Shown: positions 16,235 through 26,290 of the stretch, piece after piece | How the letters are laid out: each line of letters starts with the position of its first letter | Numbering within the stretch: the first letter of the stretch is position 1 | Assembly (NCBI RefSeq): GCF_001269985.1 | Contig: NZ_BBZB01000001.1 | Coordinates: forward strand, 1,240,001-1,304,000 | Length of the DNA: 64,000 nucleotides | Origin: Pseudoalteromonas sp. '520P1 No. 423' | Lineage (GTDB): Bacteria; Pseudomonadota; Gammaproteobacteria; Enterobacterales; Alteromonadaceae | Reading direction: 5' to 3' | Program-made: the position numbers and the translations under genes | The notes under the pieces: model-generated | The model's input: the letters and a program-made list of their open reading frames with translations, nothing else | Told to the model about the DNA's origin: nothing | The model's database searches: none

Positions 16235-18817
16235 TTAAATTAAATCTTTTAACTTATAAAGTTGTTGTAACGCTTCTCTTGGCGTTAAATTATCAAGATC
16301 TAACCCAGATAATTCATCAATAGCAGGGTGCGTTACCTCTTCAAAAGGTAATACAGTTTGATTTTCATTTGATCCTGCTGGGATCTCACTAATGCTTTGG
16401 TGGTTTTCTAACATATGTAATTTATGTTTGGCTTGTTTTATAACTGATTTTGGCACACCGGCAAGCGAGGCGACTTGTAAGCCAAAGCTCTTACTTGCAG
16501 CACCATCTAAAACCTTATGCATAAAGGCAATTGTATCATTATGCTCAACAGCGTCTAAATGTACGTTTGCTAGCTGTGGTAAATGTTCTGGTAACTCAGT
16601 TAATTCAAAATAATGCGTTGCAAATAATGTTTTAGCTGAAATTTTATTTGCTAGGTACTCAGCAGTTGCCCATGCTAAAGATAAGCCATCGTAAGTACTA
16701 GTACCACGGCCAATTTCATCCATTAGAACTAAAGAATGTTTAGTGGCATTATTTAAAATATTAGCGGTTTCTGTCATTTCAACCATAAAAGTTGAGCGCC
16801 CAGAGGCTAAGTCATCACTGGCACCAATACGCGTAAAAATACGATCCACTAAGCCAATTTTAGCTTTGCAGGCAGGTACAAAACAGCCTATATGTGCCAT
16901 TAATACAATTAAAGCTGTTTGACGCATATAGGTTGATTTACCACCCATATTTGGACCTGTAATGATCAGCATTTTACGATCTGGTGATAACTGAATTGGA
17001 TTTGAGATGAATGGGTCTTTCAGCACTTGCTCTACAACAGGATGACGACCTTGTAGAATGTCGATAACTTGTCCATCAACTAATGTCGGTTTGTTGTAAT
17101 TTAGCGTTTCAGCACGTTCAGCAAAGTTATTAAGTACATCAAGTTCACTGAGTGCTGCAGACATGATCTGTAACTTTTCAAGATCCGGCGCGATTAGATC
17201 AAATATCTCTTCATATAGTTTTTTTTCTAGGGCTAAAGCTTTACTTTGGCTGCCTAGCACTTTGTCTTCATGCTCTTTTAATTCAGGGATAATATATCTT
17301 TCATTATTTTTGAGCGTTTGTCGTCTGACATATTCAACAGGAACTTGTTCAGAATAGGCGCGGCTGACTTCGATATAAAAACCATGAACACGATTATAAC
17401 CTATCTTAAGTGTGGCAATACCTGTGCGCTCACGCTCTCTTTGCTCTAGTTTTTCTAGTGTATCTGTAGCACCCTGACTTAAAGCGCGCCACTCATCAAG
17501 TTCTGAATTATAACCTTCAGCAATGACACCGCCATCACGAATAAGTACAGGAGGGTTATCAATAATCGCGTTTTCTAATAGGCTTTGTAATTCAGGTAGA
17601 ACAGGTGAGCTATGTTTTATTTTTTGCAATCGTTTACTACTAGTCTCTGATAGCAGCTGCTGTAGTGGGTGCAATTCTTGTAAGGCATTTCTTAAGCGAG
17701 ATAAATCTCTAGGACGTGCTGAACGTAACGCAAGTCTTGCAACAATACGCTCTATATCTGAAATACTTCTCAGTGATTGATGGAGCTCAGGCGTTAAACC
17801 AGTATCAATTAATTCAGATAAGCTGTCTAGGCGGTTATTAAGTGTTTTATGGCATCGTGTAGGGGTGTGGATCCAACGTTTTAATAAACGTGATCCCATC
17901 GCTGTAGCTGTTTTATCAAGTACTTGAGCCAATGTATTTTCAATAGAACCAGATAAATTAATTGTTAGCTCTAAGTTTTTTCTTGTGGCGGCGTCTAGTA
18001 CAACATTAAGATCGTTTTTCTCTAAAGTGATGGATCTGATATGTGGTAGCGCAATTCTCTGAGTATCTTTTACATACTGTATTAAACAGCCTGCAGCGAT
18101 TAGGCCTGTTTTAGCTTGATCAACACCAAAGCCTATTAAATCTTTAGTTTCGAATTGTTGGCATAAAAGTTTAGTGGCGGTATCTAAATCAAACTCCCAA
18201 AGTGGACGTCTTCTGCAGCCTTTAAATCCTTCTATTAAATGAAATGCTTTAAAGTCTTCTGGATAGAGTAATTCAGCAGGTTGAATACGTTGTAAACTAG
18301 AATTCAGCGTTTCTTCATCGTCAGCCTCTAGGATATTAAATCGACCAGAGTTGATATCTAAATATGCAAGACCAAAATGACCATTATCATTTTGCCACAC
18401 AGCACTGAGTAAGTTGTCTTGTCTTTCTTGTAATAATGCTTCATCTGAAATAGTACCTGGCGTAACAATGCGTACAACTTTACGTTCAACAGGCCCTTTG
18501 CTGGTGGCAGGATCACCAACTTGCTCACACAGTGCGACAGACTCACCCATTTGTACTAAGCGCGCTAAATAGTTTTCAACAGCGTGGTAGGGCACACCCG
18601 CCATTGGGATTGGGTCACCACCGACTTTGCCTCTATGAGTTTGTGATATATCTAGTAATTGTGCAGCCCTTTTAGCATCATCAAAAAATAATTCATAGAA
18701 ATCACCCATGCGATAAAAAAGTAAGATCTCTCTATGATCTTTTTTAATTCGCAAATATTGCTGCATCATAGGTGTTTGTTGGCTTATAGTATGGTCAGAA
18801 AAAAGATCGATTGACAT
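16235..18817 (-). CDS. mutS: DNA mismatch repair protein MutS
   Basis: Recognises mismatches and starts methyl-directed repair with MutL. 860 aa (E. coli 853). The mismatch-reading Phe-x-Glu is in [18 protein letters not shown] (about residues 34-51), the clamp and lever region in the middle, and the ATPase at the C-terminus with Walker [16 protein letters not shown] (about 618), Walker [17 protein letters not shown] and the [10 protein letters not shown] motif. The C-terminal helix-turn-helix region ends [20 protein letters not shown], which fits the tetramerisation tail. Divergent from pncC with a 24-bp gap, convergent with rpoS region, the standard layout. Confidence 0.97.
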   Translation of the reverse strand: MSIDLFSDHTISQQTPMMQQYLRIKKDHREILLFYRMGDFYELFFDDAKRAAQLLDISQTHRGKVGGDPIPMAGVPYHAVENYLARLVQMGESVALCEQVGDPATSKGPVERKVVRIVTPGTISDEALLQERQDNLLSAVWQNDNGHFGLAYLDINSGRFNILEADDEETLNSSLQRIQPAELLYPEDFKAFHLIEGFKGCRRRPLWEFDLDTATKLLCQQFETKDLIGFGVDQAKTGLIAAGCLIQYVKDTQRIALPHIRSITLEKNDLNVVLDAATRKNLELTINLSGSIENTLAQVLDKTATAMGSRLLKRWIHTPTRCHKTLNNRLDSLSELIDTGLTPELHQSLRSISDIERIVARLALRSARPRDLSRLRNALQELHPLQQLLSETSSKRLQKIKHSSPVLPELQSLLENAIIDNPPVLIRDGGVIAEGYNSELDEWRALSQGATDTLEKLEQRERERTGIATLKIGYNRVHGFYIEVSRAYSEQVPVEYVRRQTLKNNERYIIPELKEHEDKVLGSQSKALALEKKLYEEIFDLIAPDLEKLQIMSAALSELDVLNNFAERAETLNYNKPTLVDGQVIDILQGRHPVVEQVLKDPFISNPIQLSPDRKMLIITGPNMGGKSTYMRQTALIVLMAHIGCFVPACKAKIGLVDRIFTRIGASDDLASGRSTFMVEMTETANILNNATKHSLVLMDEIGRGTSTYDGLSLAWATAEYLANKISAKTLFATHYFELTELPEHLPQLANVHLDAVEHNDTIAFMHKVLDGAASKSFGLQVASLAGVPKSVIKQAKHKLHMLENHQSISEIPAGSNENQTVLPFEEVTHPAIDELSGLDLDNLTPREALQQLYKLKDLI

Positions 18818-18841
18818 AAAAATTATCTATTTAGGCTAAAT

Positions 18842-19333
18842 ATGGAATTACAACAAGATATTATAGATCTCGCAGCTCAGTTAGGGGCTATTCTAACGGA
18901 TAAATCACTTTGGATCACTACTGCTGAATCTTGTACCGGGGGCGGCATTAGTTATGTAATAACTGATACACCTGGTAGTTCAGCTTATTTAGATCGTGCA
19001 TTTGTTACTTATAGTAATACAGCAAAAAATGAATTATTAAATGTAGGAGAAACAACTTTACAAGTTCATGGGGCTGTAAGCGAGCAAACAGTAATGGAAA
19101 TGGCGCAAGGCGCGTGCATTGCTGCAAATGCAGATATAGCAATAAGTGTGTCAGGCATTGCAGGTCCCGGTGGAGCGACTGAGACAAAACCTGTCGGTAC
19201 TGTATGGTTTTGTATTAGATATCTAGATGAAAACTATACATATTGTGAAATATTCCCAGGTGAAAGAGCTGAGGTTAGACTTCAAGTTATTGTTTTTGCT
19301 TTAAAAAAATTAATAAAACATATAAATTTCTAA
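18842..19333 (+). CDS. pncC: Nicotinamide-nucleotide amidohydrolase (CinA C-terminal domain)
   Basis: Deamidates nicotinamide mononucleotide in pyridine nucleotide recycling. 163 aa with the family motif TAESCTGGGISYVITDTPGS (Ser/Cys active-site region, residues 28-47), FVTYSNTAKNELL, GAVSEQTVMEMAQGA and SVSGIAGPGGATETKPVGTV. It is a stand-alone CinA C-domain, lacking the N-terminal COG1058 domain of full CinA, as in E. coli PncC (YgaD), and sits upstream of recA as there. Confidence 0.93.
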   Translation: MELQQDIIDLAAQLGAILTDKSLWITTAESCTGGGISYVITDTPGSSAYLDRAFVTYSNTAKNELLNVGETTLQVHGAVSEQTVMEMAQGACIAANADIAISVSGIAGPGGATETKPVGTVWFCIRYLDENYTYCEIFPGERAEVRLQVIVFALKKLIKHINF

Positions 19334-19340
19334 AATACGC

Positions 19341-19368
19341 TTGATACTGTGATTCTATACAGTATACT
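19341..19368 (+). promoter_or_regulatory. recA promoter overlapped by LexA (SOS) box
   Basis: -35 TTGATA (19341-19346), 16-nt spacer, -10 TATACT (19363-19368). The LexA box TACTGTGATTCTATACAGTA occupies 19345-19364 (CTGT-N8-ACAG core) and covers most of the spacer. The arrangement is nearly the same as that of the E. coli recA promoter, so recA should be SOS-repressed by LexA. The box lies 50-69 nt before the start codon. Confidence 0.92.
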
Positions 19369-19413
19369 GAACCCAATTAAGATTAAGAAATGCGCTAGAT
19401 CTCGGAGAGTTAA

Positions 19414-20448
19414 ATGAACGATAACAAACAAAAAGCACTTAGTGCAGCAATGAGCCAAATTGAACGCCAATTCGGAAAAGGTTCAATTATGAAGCTTGGT
19501 GATACTAAATCTATGGATGTTGAAACTGTTTCTACAGGTTCTCTTGCACTAGATGTTGCTTTGGGTGTAGGTGGTTTACCTATGGGCCGTGTTGTTGAAA
19601 TTTATGGACCGGAATCTAGTGGTAAAACAACTTTAACACTAGAAGTAATAGCACAAGCACAAAAAGCTGGAAAAACATGTGCTTTTATCGATGCTGAACA
19701 TGCACTAGACCCTATTTATGCTCGTGCGCTAGGTGTAGATACAAACGAATTATTAATTTCTCAACCTGATACAGGTGAGCAAGCTTTAGAAATTTGTGAC
19801 ATGTTAACACGTTCTGGTGCAGTAGATTTAATCGTAGTCGATTCAGTAGCAGCATTAACGCCTAAAGCTGAGATTGAAGGTGATATGGGCGACCATCACG
19901 TAGGTCTACAAGCACGTTTAATGTCACAAGCACTACGTAAAATTACAGGCAACTTAAAACAATCAAATACCATGATGATTTTCATTAACCAAATTCGTAT
20001 GAAAATTGGTGTTATGTTTGGTAACCCAGAGACAACAACGGGTGGTAATGCGCTTAAATTTTATAGCTCTGTAAGATTGGATATCCGACGTACAGGTGCA
20101 ATAAAAGAAGGTGATGAAGTTGTTGGTAATGAAACTCGCGTAAAAGTTGTTAAAAATAAAGTATCAGCACCGTTTAAGCAGGCTGAATTCCAAATTGTTT
20201 ATGGTAATGGTATTTCAAGAGAAGGTGAGCTAATTGACTTAGGTGTGAAACATAACTTAGTTCAAAAAGCGGGGTCTTGGTATAGCTATGGTACAGAGCG
20301 TATTGGTCAAGGTAAGGCTAATGCAATGAAGTACATGGTAGAACATCCTGAAGCTGCAAATGAATTAGATACTAACCTTAGAAATTTATTATTAACTGGT
20401 GAAATTATGGTTGATGATGAAGAGGTTGATGTTAAAGAAGAAGTATAA
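19414..20448 (+). CDS. recA: Recombinase RecA
   Basis: Strand-exchange recombinase and LexA coprotease. 344 aa. Walker [15 protein letters not shown] (about residues 67-80), Walker [12 protein letters not shown]1/L2 loops around [20 protein letters not shown] and [20 protein letters not shown], and the acidic C-terminus ([12 protein letters not shown]). GGAG lies 9 nt before the ATG. recX does not follow; a decayed binding-protein gene does. Confidence 0.98.
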   Translation: MNDNKQKALSAAMSQIERQFGKGSIMKLGDTKSMDVETVSTGSLALDVALGVGGLPMGRVVEIYGPESSGKTTLTLEVIAQAQKAGKTCAFIDAEHALDPIYARALGVDTNELLISQPDTGEQALEICDMLTRSGAVDLIVVDSVAALTPKAEIEGDMGDHHVGLQARLMSQALRKITGNLKQSNTMMIFINQIRMKIGVMFGNPETTTGGNALKFYSSVRLDIRRTGAIKEGDEVVGNETRVKVVKNKVSAPFKQAEFQIVYGNGISREGELIDLGVKHNLVQKAGSWYSYGTERIGQGKANAMKYMVEHPEAANELDTNLRNLLLTGEIMVDDEEVDVKEEV

Positions 20449-20477
20449 TAAATGGCTGAATAAAGCTTTGTAAATAT

Positions 20478-20503
20478 AAAACGCAGCTCAGTCTGCGTTT
20501 TTT
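20478..20503 (+). terminator. Rho-independent terminator after recA
   Basis: AAACGCAG and CTGCGTTT arms around CTCAGT-like loop, then TTTTG; 30 nt after the recA stop. Confidence 0.78.
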
Positions 20504-20551
20504 GTTTTAAAGACTAATATTAAATGAGATGAAAAAAAGCTGGGAAGGAGT

Positions 20552-21713
20552 ATGAATTTAAGAATAGTATTTCTATTTAACAGTATTATTTTTTTAATAG
20601 TGCCTTAGCAGCTAAAAACAATTTAAATGTGCTACTTATAAACCCTTCAATTGAAAATGACCCTTTTTGGCATCAAGTCGAAACGTTGACCAAAAAACTG
20701 CAGAAGATTTAGATATTAAACTAGATGTGATTTACGGTAATGGAAATCGGTTTATTCAACTACAAGTGATTTAAAAATACTTGTCTCAATATGAAACCCC
20801 AGACTATATCATGTTAGTCAATTACCCTGGAGGCGCTTTAAATACATTTGATTTTCTTACGAAATACCCAGTTAAAATTATCACTTTTGAACAAACTATC
20901 TCAGGTAAAGAGAAAAAATCAATTGGACATCCTAATGGAAAGTTTAAGAATTGGGTTGGTGAAATATTTCATGATAATAAAAAAACTTCGCAATTATTAG
21001 CTAGTAGACTGTTTGAAAAGGCGAGAAAGAAAGGTAAATCTTTAATTGTAGCTGGGATCAGTGGCCATTTTGGTTCTGAATCAGCGATACGAAATAGTGG
21101 CTTAGTTGCTGTTGTTGATTCTTACCAAGCTGAATTAAAACAAATCGTCTACGCACAGTGGTCTAGATAAGACGCTTATACTAAAACATTTTAATTATTA
21201 AAAAGGTATCCAAATATATCTATTCTTTGGTGTGCATCAGATGAAATGGCTTTTGGGGCTATTAATGCAATAAAAAGAATGGGATTAATACCAGGAAAAG
21301 ATATTTTTGTAGGCGGTTTTGACTGGATTAAAGAAGGTATCAACAGCATCAAAAAAAATGAAATGACTGCTTCTGTAGGAGGTCACTTTATGATGGGAGC
21401 TTGGGGGCTATTAGCTATTTATGATAAAGATTTTGGCATTGATAGACTTAAAAAAGGAAATGAAAGTACTTTCGAATTAGAATTGATAGAAAGTGATAAT
21501 ATTGCAACTTATTCAGCTTTATTTAATCAAAAGTTTTTAATGGAGGTTGATTTCAAACGGCTTAGTTTGTTTCATTCACGTACTCAAACTAGTAGCAGCT
21601 TTAAATTAACGGATATATTGAAAGTAAATACAGCAGATACAACAAAAAAACAAATACAAACTAAGTTAAGTTGGCAGAATAATAGTAAAAGCGACCTAAA
21701 TAGATCGCTTTAG
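20552..21713 (+). pseudogene. Decayed periplasmic substrate-binding protein (type I PBP, sugar/LuxP-like)
   Basis: Pieces of one protein lie in shifting frames. ATG at 20552 with AAGGAG upstream opens MNLRIVFLFNSIIFL. A shift at a poly-T tract gives the signal-peptide end NSALAAKNNLNVLLINPSIE, then DPFWHQVETLTK. A shift at a poly-A tract gives KTAEDLDIKLDVIYGNGNR, and further shifts follow to YLSQYETPDYIMLVNYPGG (20781 on). In the rest there are two in-frame TAA codons (21168 and 21192), before YPNISILWCASDEMAFGAI and DIFVGGFDWIKEGINSI. The fold and motifs are those of periplasmic sugar-binding or LuxP-like sensor proteins, often paired with sensor kinases or diguanylate cyclases in this order. 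At least four frameshifts and two nonsense codons show real decay, as neighbours are intact. Confidence 0.85.
21687..21712 (-). terminator. Terminator of the porin gene (minus strand)
   Basis: On the minus strand AAAGCGATC and GGTCGCTTT pair (9 bp with one wobble) around TATTTA, then TTTT; it starts 17 nt after the porin stop and overlaps the 3' end of the decayed binding-protein gene. Confidence 0.65.
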
Positions 21714-21728
21714 GGGGGCTAAATATGA

Positions 21729-22901
21729 TTAGAAAGCGTATTTAGCTGAAAATTGTAATCGGTTCATATCACCATTTACTCCATTTTCAACTTCACGCTG
21801 TGCATGTTTTAGTTCAATACCAAATGTGAGTTTTTTCTCAGGAGAGTAAAGTAAATTAGCACTGTAGCTCATGCTTGATTTAGTTGGATTACCTGTTAAA
21901 TTAAGTAAGTCAGAATCATTATCTATATCAATAAAAGAGTACATTAGGGTAGATCTAAACTGGTCGCTCCAATGATGTTGATAAGCTGCAAAACCAGATG
22001 TTGAATCTATAGTATCTATGTTGTTATCTTCAGTTAAAACGCCTCCATGAGCGATATTTAAACCAACATAGCGCCCTAAACCGGCACCTTGATTAAGCAT
22101 AAATTTAACGTTATTTTTGCCCATATTTAATCGACCAGAAACACTTATACCATAAGCACTTTGATCGGCATCATAACTTGCTGCTTTGTAGGTTAACTGT
22201 CTTACTAAGCCTGCTACAGTAATATGACCCCAATCTGTTTTATGAGTATATTTAACATTAAAATCAGGAAGACTTGTATCATCTGTTTCCATACGAGCGC
22301 CATTTACAGTCACTGTGCTTTGAGGGTTTTCAACAGCGAAAGATAAGCCACCTGTGGTATATCTAATTTGCGGTTGGCGCACAAATATTGTGCCCTCAGC
22401 TGGACCTACAAAATCTAAAGTTTCAGGCAATGCGCTCACATTTTGAAAATTCGACCAAGCTTGACCAAATAGCCAGCCATCATAAGTTACAAATGCTTGT
22501 CGTATTCTAGGTGCATAAGAGTTTGAAACGCGCTCATTGCCACCAGGTGATACAATAAAATCAAGTTCGATTTTAGTTTTGATTGTTTTTCCGCTGTCTA
22601 ATTTAGTCAGTGTCGCAAAGTTAAAACGAGATTGACGAGCATGCATATCAAAAACGGCATCTGGGCTATTAGTACCATCGCCTACAGGTGTTGTGCTTGG
22701 CACATAAAAGTCACGGCCAAGACCATCATATACACTGCCATCAGAAGAAGCATCAGAATAATCAGTCCACATAGAGTCTAATTTTACATAACCACCATAT
22801 TTTACTTCTGTATTGTCAAGGTTAGCGGCATATGCAGATGTACAGATAGCAGATAAAACCGCTAAAGCAGTGAGAGATTTCATTAATTTTATATTTTTCA
22901 T
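21729..22901 (-). CDS. DcaP-like outer membrane porin
   Basis: 390-aa outer-membrane protein with a signal peptide (MKNIKLMKSLTALAVLSAIC, cut after AYA-A) and a beta-barrel with alternating amphipathic strands, ending in Phe (RLQFSAKYAF), as required for barrel assembly. EVKYGGYVKLDSMWTDYSD, FDMHARQSRFNFAT, SFAVENPQ and FGQAWSNFQNVSALPETLDF are typical of DcaP-like trimeric porins, which take up dicarboxylates and related small acids. Start chosen at 22901 (GGGA 8 nt upstream), after a short upstream in-frame extension. Divergent from acs across a 337-bp region, so coregulation with acetate metabolism is possible (inference). Confidence 0.82.
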   Translation of the reverse strand: MKNIKLMKSLTALAVLSAICTSAYAANLDNTEVKYGGYVKLDSMWTDYSDASSDGSVYDGLGRDFYVPSTTPVGDGTNSPDAVFDMHARQSRFNFATLTKLDSGKTIKTKIELDFIVSPGGNERVSNSYAPRIRQAFVTYDGWLFGQAWSNFQNVSALPETLDFVGPAEGTIFVRQPQIRYTTGGLSFAVENPQSTVTVNGARMETDDTSLPDFNVKYTHKTDWGHITVAGLVRQLTYKAASYDADQSAYGISVSGRLNMGKNNVKFMLNQGAGLGRYVGLNIAHGGVLTEDNNIDTIDSTSGFAAYQHHWSDQFRSTLMYSFIDIDNDSDLLNLTGNPTKSSMSYSANLLYSPEKKLTFGIELKHAQREVENGVNGDMNRLQFSAKYAF

Positions 22902-23238
22902 TGTTGTATCCCGTTTAAACAAATATCACTTTTTGTTAACGCTAGATTCATTTGTGAGCAGTAATTGCTCAATTATCTTTTGGTCTATAAGACTAAGGTG
23001 TAACAAGCTGCAGGCAGAAACTTAATTTTTTACTTTTAAAAAGAAAAAATGTTATTTAAATGTTAAGGTTTATATCTGAATTTTGTAATTATTGCATAGA
23101 GTCTAGAGTTCAATTATAACTTAACAACTTGATCTTTAATGAATAAATTAGAGATTCATACTAAAGTCTAATGTTTTAACTTTGGTAGCTGAGTAATTCT
23201 TGCTGCAAGCAAGAAGCAAATAAATTAGGGAAACAGTT
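22902..23238. promoter_or_regulatory. Divergent control region between porin and acs
   Basis: 337 bp without a gene. It holds two inverted repeats: TGAGCA-GTAAT-TGCTCA at 22955-22971, near the porin start, and TTCTTGCT-GCA-AGCAAGAA at 23197-23215, 24 nt before the acs start. No convincing CRP site (TGTGA-N6-TCACA) was seen. Promoter positions for either gene could not be fixed. Confidence 0.5.
23197..23215. promoter_or_regulatory. Perfect 8-3-8 inverted repeat in the acs leader
   Basis: TTCTTGCT, spacer GCA, AGCAAGAA. It lies close upstream of the acs Shine-Dalgarno (AGGG at about 23227). It could be an operator or an RNA hairpin that controls translation; the sequence alone does not decide. 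Confidence 0.5.
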
Positions 23239-25179
23239 ATGACACAGAGTATTTACCAGATACCGTCTTCAGTAAAAGAGTCTGCAATTATTAATGAAGA
23301 GAAGTATTTAGAGCTTTATAAATGGTCTCTTGAAGACCCTGAAGCTTTTTGGAAAGAGCAAGGTCAAAGACTTGATTGGTTTAAACCTTACACACAAGCT
23401 AAAAACACGTCTTTTGATAAAGGTCATATTGATATTAAATGGTATCAAGATGGTCAGTTAAATGCTTCTTATAACTGTATTGACCGCCATTTAGAAACTA
23501 AAGCAGATAAAGTGGCACTTATTTGGGAAGGTGATAATCCAGAAGCGGTTGAACATATTACGTATCAAAAACTGCATGATGAAGTGTGTAAGCTAGCAAA
23601 TGGATTAAGAAAGCTAGGTGTTAAAAAAGGCGATTGTGTTGCCATATATATGCCAATGACACCACAAGCAATTTATGCAATGCAAGCATGTGCGCGTATA
23701 GGTGCTGTGCATTCAGTTGTATTTGGTGGTTTCTCTCCTTCTGCCATTGCTGATCGCATTAATAATTCAAATGCCAAAGTGGTGATCACGTCAGATCAAG
23801 GTCGACGGGCAGGTAATGAAGTACCGCTTAAAGCAAATGTTGACGAGGCAGTATCACAAGAGTCTGTTACCTCTATTGAGCATGTAATCGTGCATCAATT
23901 AACGGGTGGAGAAGTTGATTGGCATGAAAAAGATGTTTGGTGGCATGATTTAGTTGCCGATGAAGCGGCAACTTGTGAGCCAGAAGTGATGGATGCAGAA
24001 GATCCATTATTTATTTTATATACCTCAGGTTCAACAGGTCAGCCAAAAGGTGTGGTACATACAACAGGTGGTTACTTAGTTTATACCTCTTTAACTCATG
24101 AGTATGTATTTGACTTAAAAGAAGACGATATATTTTGGTGTAGTGCTGATGTAGGTTGGATCACAGGTCATAGTTATATTGCATATGGTCCATTGGCTAA
24201 TGGCTGTACACAAGTCTTATTTGAAGGCGTACCAACATATCCTACAGCGGGTCGTATGGGGGAAGTGGTCGATAAACATAAAGTCTCAATTTTATATACT
24301 GCACCTACAGCTATCCGTGCACTCATGGCTAAAGGTGATGAACCGACAGCGAGCTCGACTCGTGACAGTTTACGTATTTTAGGCTCTGTTGGTGAGCCAA
24401 TTAATCCTGAGGCTTGGAGTTGGTACTATGAAAATATTGGTAATGGGCAGTGTCCAATCGTTGATACATGGTGGCAAACAGAAACGGGTGGCATGATGAT
24501 CACGCCATTACCAGGTGCAACTCAAATGAAACCAGGTTCAGCTACTAGGCCATTTTTTGGTATCGCACCTGCATTGTTTGATGCTGAAGGTAATGCATTA
24601 GAAGGCGAAGCTGAAGGTAATTTAGTGATTTTAGACAGCTGGCCATCACAAGCACGTACTGTATACGGAGATCATGAACGGTTTGAACAGACTTATTTCT
24701 CTGCGTATCCAGGTGTATATTTCACAGGTGATGGCTGTCGTCGTGATGAAGATGGTTATTACTGGATCACAGGTCGCGTTGATGATGTATTAAATGTATC
24801 AGGTCATCGATTAGGTACGGCCGAAATTGAAAGCGCATTAGTGGCACATGAAGCGGTCGCAGAAGCAGCAGTTGTTGGTTACCCACATGAAATTAAAGGT
24901 CAAGGCATCTATGTTTATTTGACGCCTAATGATGGTGTGTCAATTACAGATGAGCTAACTAAGCAAGTGCGTAATCATGTGCGTAAAGAGCTGAGCCCAA
25001 TTGCATCGCCAGATATGATCCAATGGTCACCTGGTTTACCAAAAACCCGCTCAGGTAAGATTATGCGTCGTATTTTACGTAAAATAGCTGCAAATGAACA
25101 TCAACAATTAGGTGATACTTCAACACTTGCAGATCCTACGGTAGTTGAAGAGTTAATTGAAAACCGTCTTAATCGTTAA
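23239..25179 (+). CDS. acs: Acetyl-coenzyme A synthetase
   Basis: Activates acetate to acetyl-CoA through acetyl-AMP. 646 aa (E. coli 652). Motifs in order: AMP-binding [15 protein letters not shown] (about residues 261-275), [10 protein letters not shown] (about 412), [20 protein letters not shown] (about 512), and the C-terminal [16 protein letters not shown], whose Lys (in SGKIMR) is the site of inhibitory acetylation in Salmonella. A Pat-type acetyltransferase is encoded 2 kb downstream, and a LuxR-type response regulator directly follows, a neighbourhood that fits acetate-switch control. Confidence 0.97.
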   Translation: MTQSIYQIPSSVKESAIINEEKYLELYKWSLEDPEAFWKEQGQRLDWFKPYTQAKNTSFDKGHIDIKWYQDGQLNASYNCIDRHLETKADKVALIWEGDNPEAVEHITYQKLHDEVCKLANGLRKLGVKKGDCVAIYMPMTPQAIYAMQACARIGAVHSVVFGGFSPSAIADRINNSNAKVVITSDQGRRAGNEVPLKANVDEAVSQESVTSIEHVIVHQLTGGEVDWHEKDVWWHDLVADEAATCEPEVMDAEDPLFILYTSGSTGQPKGVVHTTGGYLVYTSLTHEYVFDLKEDDIFWCSADVGWITGHSYIAYGPLANGCTQVLFEGVPTYPTAGRMGEVVDKHKVSILYTAPTAIRALMAKGDEPTASSTRDSLRILGSVGEPINPEAWSWYYENIGNGQCPIVDTWWQTETGGMMITPLPGATQMKPGSATRPFFGIAPALFDAEGNALEGEAEGNLVILDSWPSQARTVYGDHERFEQTYFSAYPGVYFTGDGCRRDEDGYYWITGRVDDVLNVSGHRLGTAEIESALVAHEAVAEAAVVGYPHEIKGQGIYVYLTPNDGVSITDELTKQVRNHVRKELSPIASPDMIQWSPGLPKTRSGKIMRRILRKIAANEHQQLGDTSTLADPTVVEELIENRLNR

Positions 25180-25213
25180 TAGCTTGCTTAAGTATTAATT
25201 AAATGAGTAGTAT

Positions 25214-25251
25214 AATGGCTGTTGTCTAACTGAGATAACAGCCATTTTTTT
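25214..25251 (+). terminator. Terminator between acs and the response regulator
   Basis: ATGGCTGTT and AACAGCCAT form a 9-bp stem with partial inner pairing, followed by seven T residues. It ends only 11 nt before the response-regulator start, so any transcript of that gene starting upstream must read through it. Confidence 0.78.
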
Positions 25252-25262
25252 AGGAGTAAACT

Positions 25263-25913
25263 ATGAGCAAGTTTTTGATAGCGGATGATCACCCTTTATT
25301 TCGTGAAGCATTAAAAGGAGCGCTTCAGAACGCTTTTAGTGAGCTGGCTGTATTTGAGTCCGATAACTTCAAATCCACCCTTGAAATTTTAGCAAAAGAA
25401 GATGATCTAGATATCTTATTGTTAGATCTACATATGCCGGGTAATGATGATTTATATGGCTTAATTAGGATCCGTGAAGATCACCCAGAACTGCCTATTG
25501 CAGTGGTATCAGGCAGTGAAGAAATCAGTGTTGTATCTAAAGTGATGGCATATGGCGCATTGGGTTTTATCCCTAAATCCTTATCATCGGTAGAGATTGC
25601 TGTTGCAATTAATGAAATATTAGAAGGCGAAACTTGGTTACCTGAAACAATGAAAGATAAGGTCAATCAATTATCAGGAGATGAAGTTAAAGTGGCGACA
25701 CAAGTTGCATCTTTAACACCACAACAATATAAAGTGTTGAGTTATTTGCATGAAGGTCTATTGAATAAACAGATTGCATATGAATTAAATATCTCTGAAG
25801 CAACGGTTAAAGCGCATATTACTGCTATTTTCAGAAAGTTAGGTGTTTATAATCGCACTCAAGCGGTATTGATTGCCTCTAAGTTACAATTAGAATCGCC
25901 AGTAGAGGCTTAA
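25263..25913 (+). CDS. LuxR/NarL-type response regulator, probably controlling acs
   Basis: 216 aa: receiver domain (residues 2-120) with phospho-acceptor Asp55 in LLLDLHMPG, acidic pocket IADDHP, conserved Ser/Thr (VVSGSEE) and Lys (IPKSLS), then a LuxR-type helix-turn-helix (about 150-212; LTPQQYKVLSYLHEGLLNKQ, NISEATVKAHITAIFRKLGV). Related regulators beside acs (CrbR in Vibrio/Shewanella, ErdR/AgmR-like in pseudomonads) activate acetate use; the cognate kinase is not in this window. AGGAG lies 6 nt upstream. Placement after acs supports the role; direct binding is inferred. Confidence 0.85.
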   Translation: MSKFLIADDHPLFREALKGALQNAFSELAVFESDNFKSTLEILAKEDDLDILLLDLHMPGNDDLYGLIRIREDHPELPIAVVSGSEEISVVSKVMAYGALGFIPKSLSSVEIAVAINEILEGETWLPETMKDKVNQLSGDEVKVATQVASLTPQQYKVLSYLHEGLLNKQIAYELNISEATVKAHITAIFRKLGVYNRTQAVLIASKLQLESPVEA

Positions 25914-25932
25914 AAATGTGCTAAAGTTTAAT

Positions 25933-25957
25933 TATCCCCGAACTGTAATCGGGGATA
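25933..25957 (+). terminator. Probable terminator after the response regulator
   Basis: TATCCCCG and CGGGGATA arms around a 9-nt loop, followed by TGTTTATT; 20 nt after the stop. The T-tract is poor. Confidence 0.5.
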
Positions 25958-25974
25958 TGTTTATTACATTCTCT

Positions 25975-26290
25975 TACTTAAACACTACCGTTTTATTACC
26001 ATTAACAAACAGTCTATGCTCACTGGCTAATTGCAGCGCCTTACGGAATATATTGGTTTTTTCTACATCTATAAAGTTTTAATCAAAACCTACTTAAAGA
26101 CGACTGTTTTATTACCATTAACAAACAGTCTATGCTCACTGGCTAATTGCAGCGCCTTACGGAATATATTGGTTTTTTCTACATCTATAAAGTTTTAATC
26201 AAAACCTACTTAAAGACGACTGTTTTATTACCATTAACAAACAGTCTATGCTCACTGGCTAATTGCAGCGCCTTACAGAACACAGTCTTT
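25975..26290. repeat. 116-bp tandem repeat of the purU 3' end, about 2.6 copies
   Basis: TTTTATTACCATTAACAAAC recurs at 25991, 26107 and 26223, a period of exactly 116 bp. The unit contains the last 25 or so codons of purU plus a spacer with ATAAAGTTTTAATCAAAACC. The two downstream copies are almost identical to each other and encode (minus strand) DVEKTNIFRKALQLASEHRL, whereas the gene itself reads DVEKTVFCKALQLASEHRL. Each copy ends NGNKTVVFK and a stop. The most distal copy ends in a slightly different sequence (GTAGTGTTTAAGTAA), probably the original gene end. Confidence 0.9.

Noticed and set aside
20552..21713. Reading the binding-protein gene as two or three separate real genes
   Set aside because: The pieces (20781-21170 and 21246-21713) are consecutive parts of one fold; in-frame stops and frameshifts explain the gaps.
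22953..22971. CRP-type site before the porin
   Set aside because: TGTGA is present but the second half-site does not match TCACA at the right spacing.
25975..26290. Repeat array that might be taken for CRISPR
   Set aside because: Period is 116 bp with no unique spacers; the repeat is coding sequence of purU.
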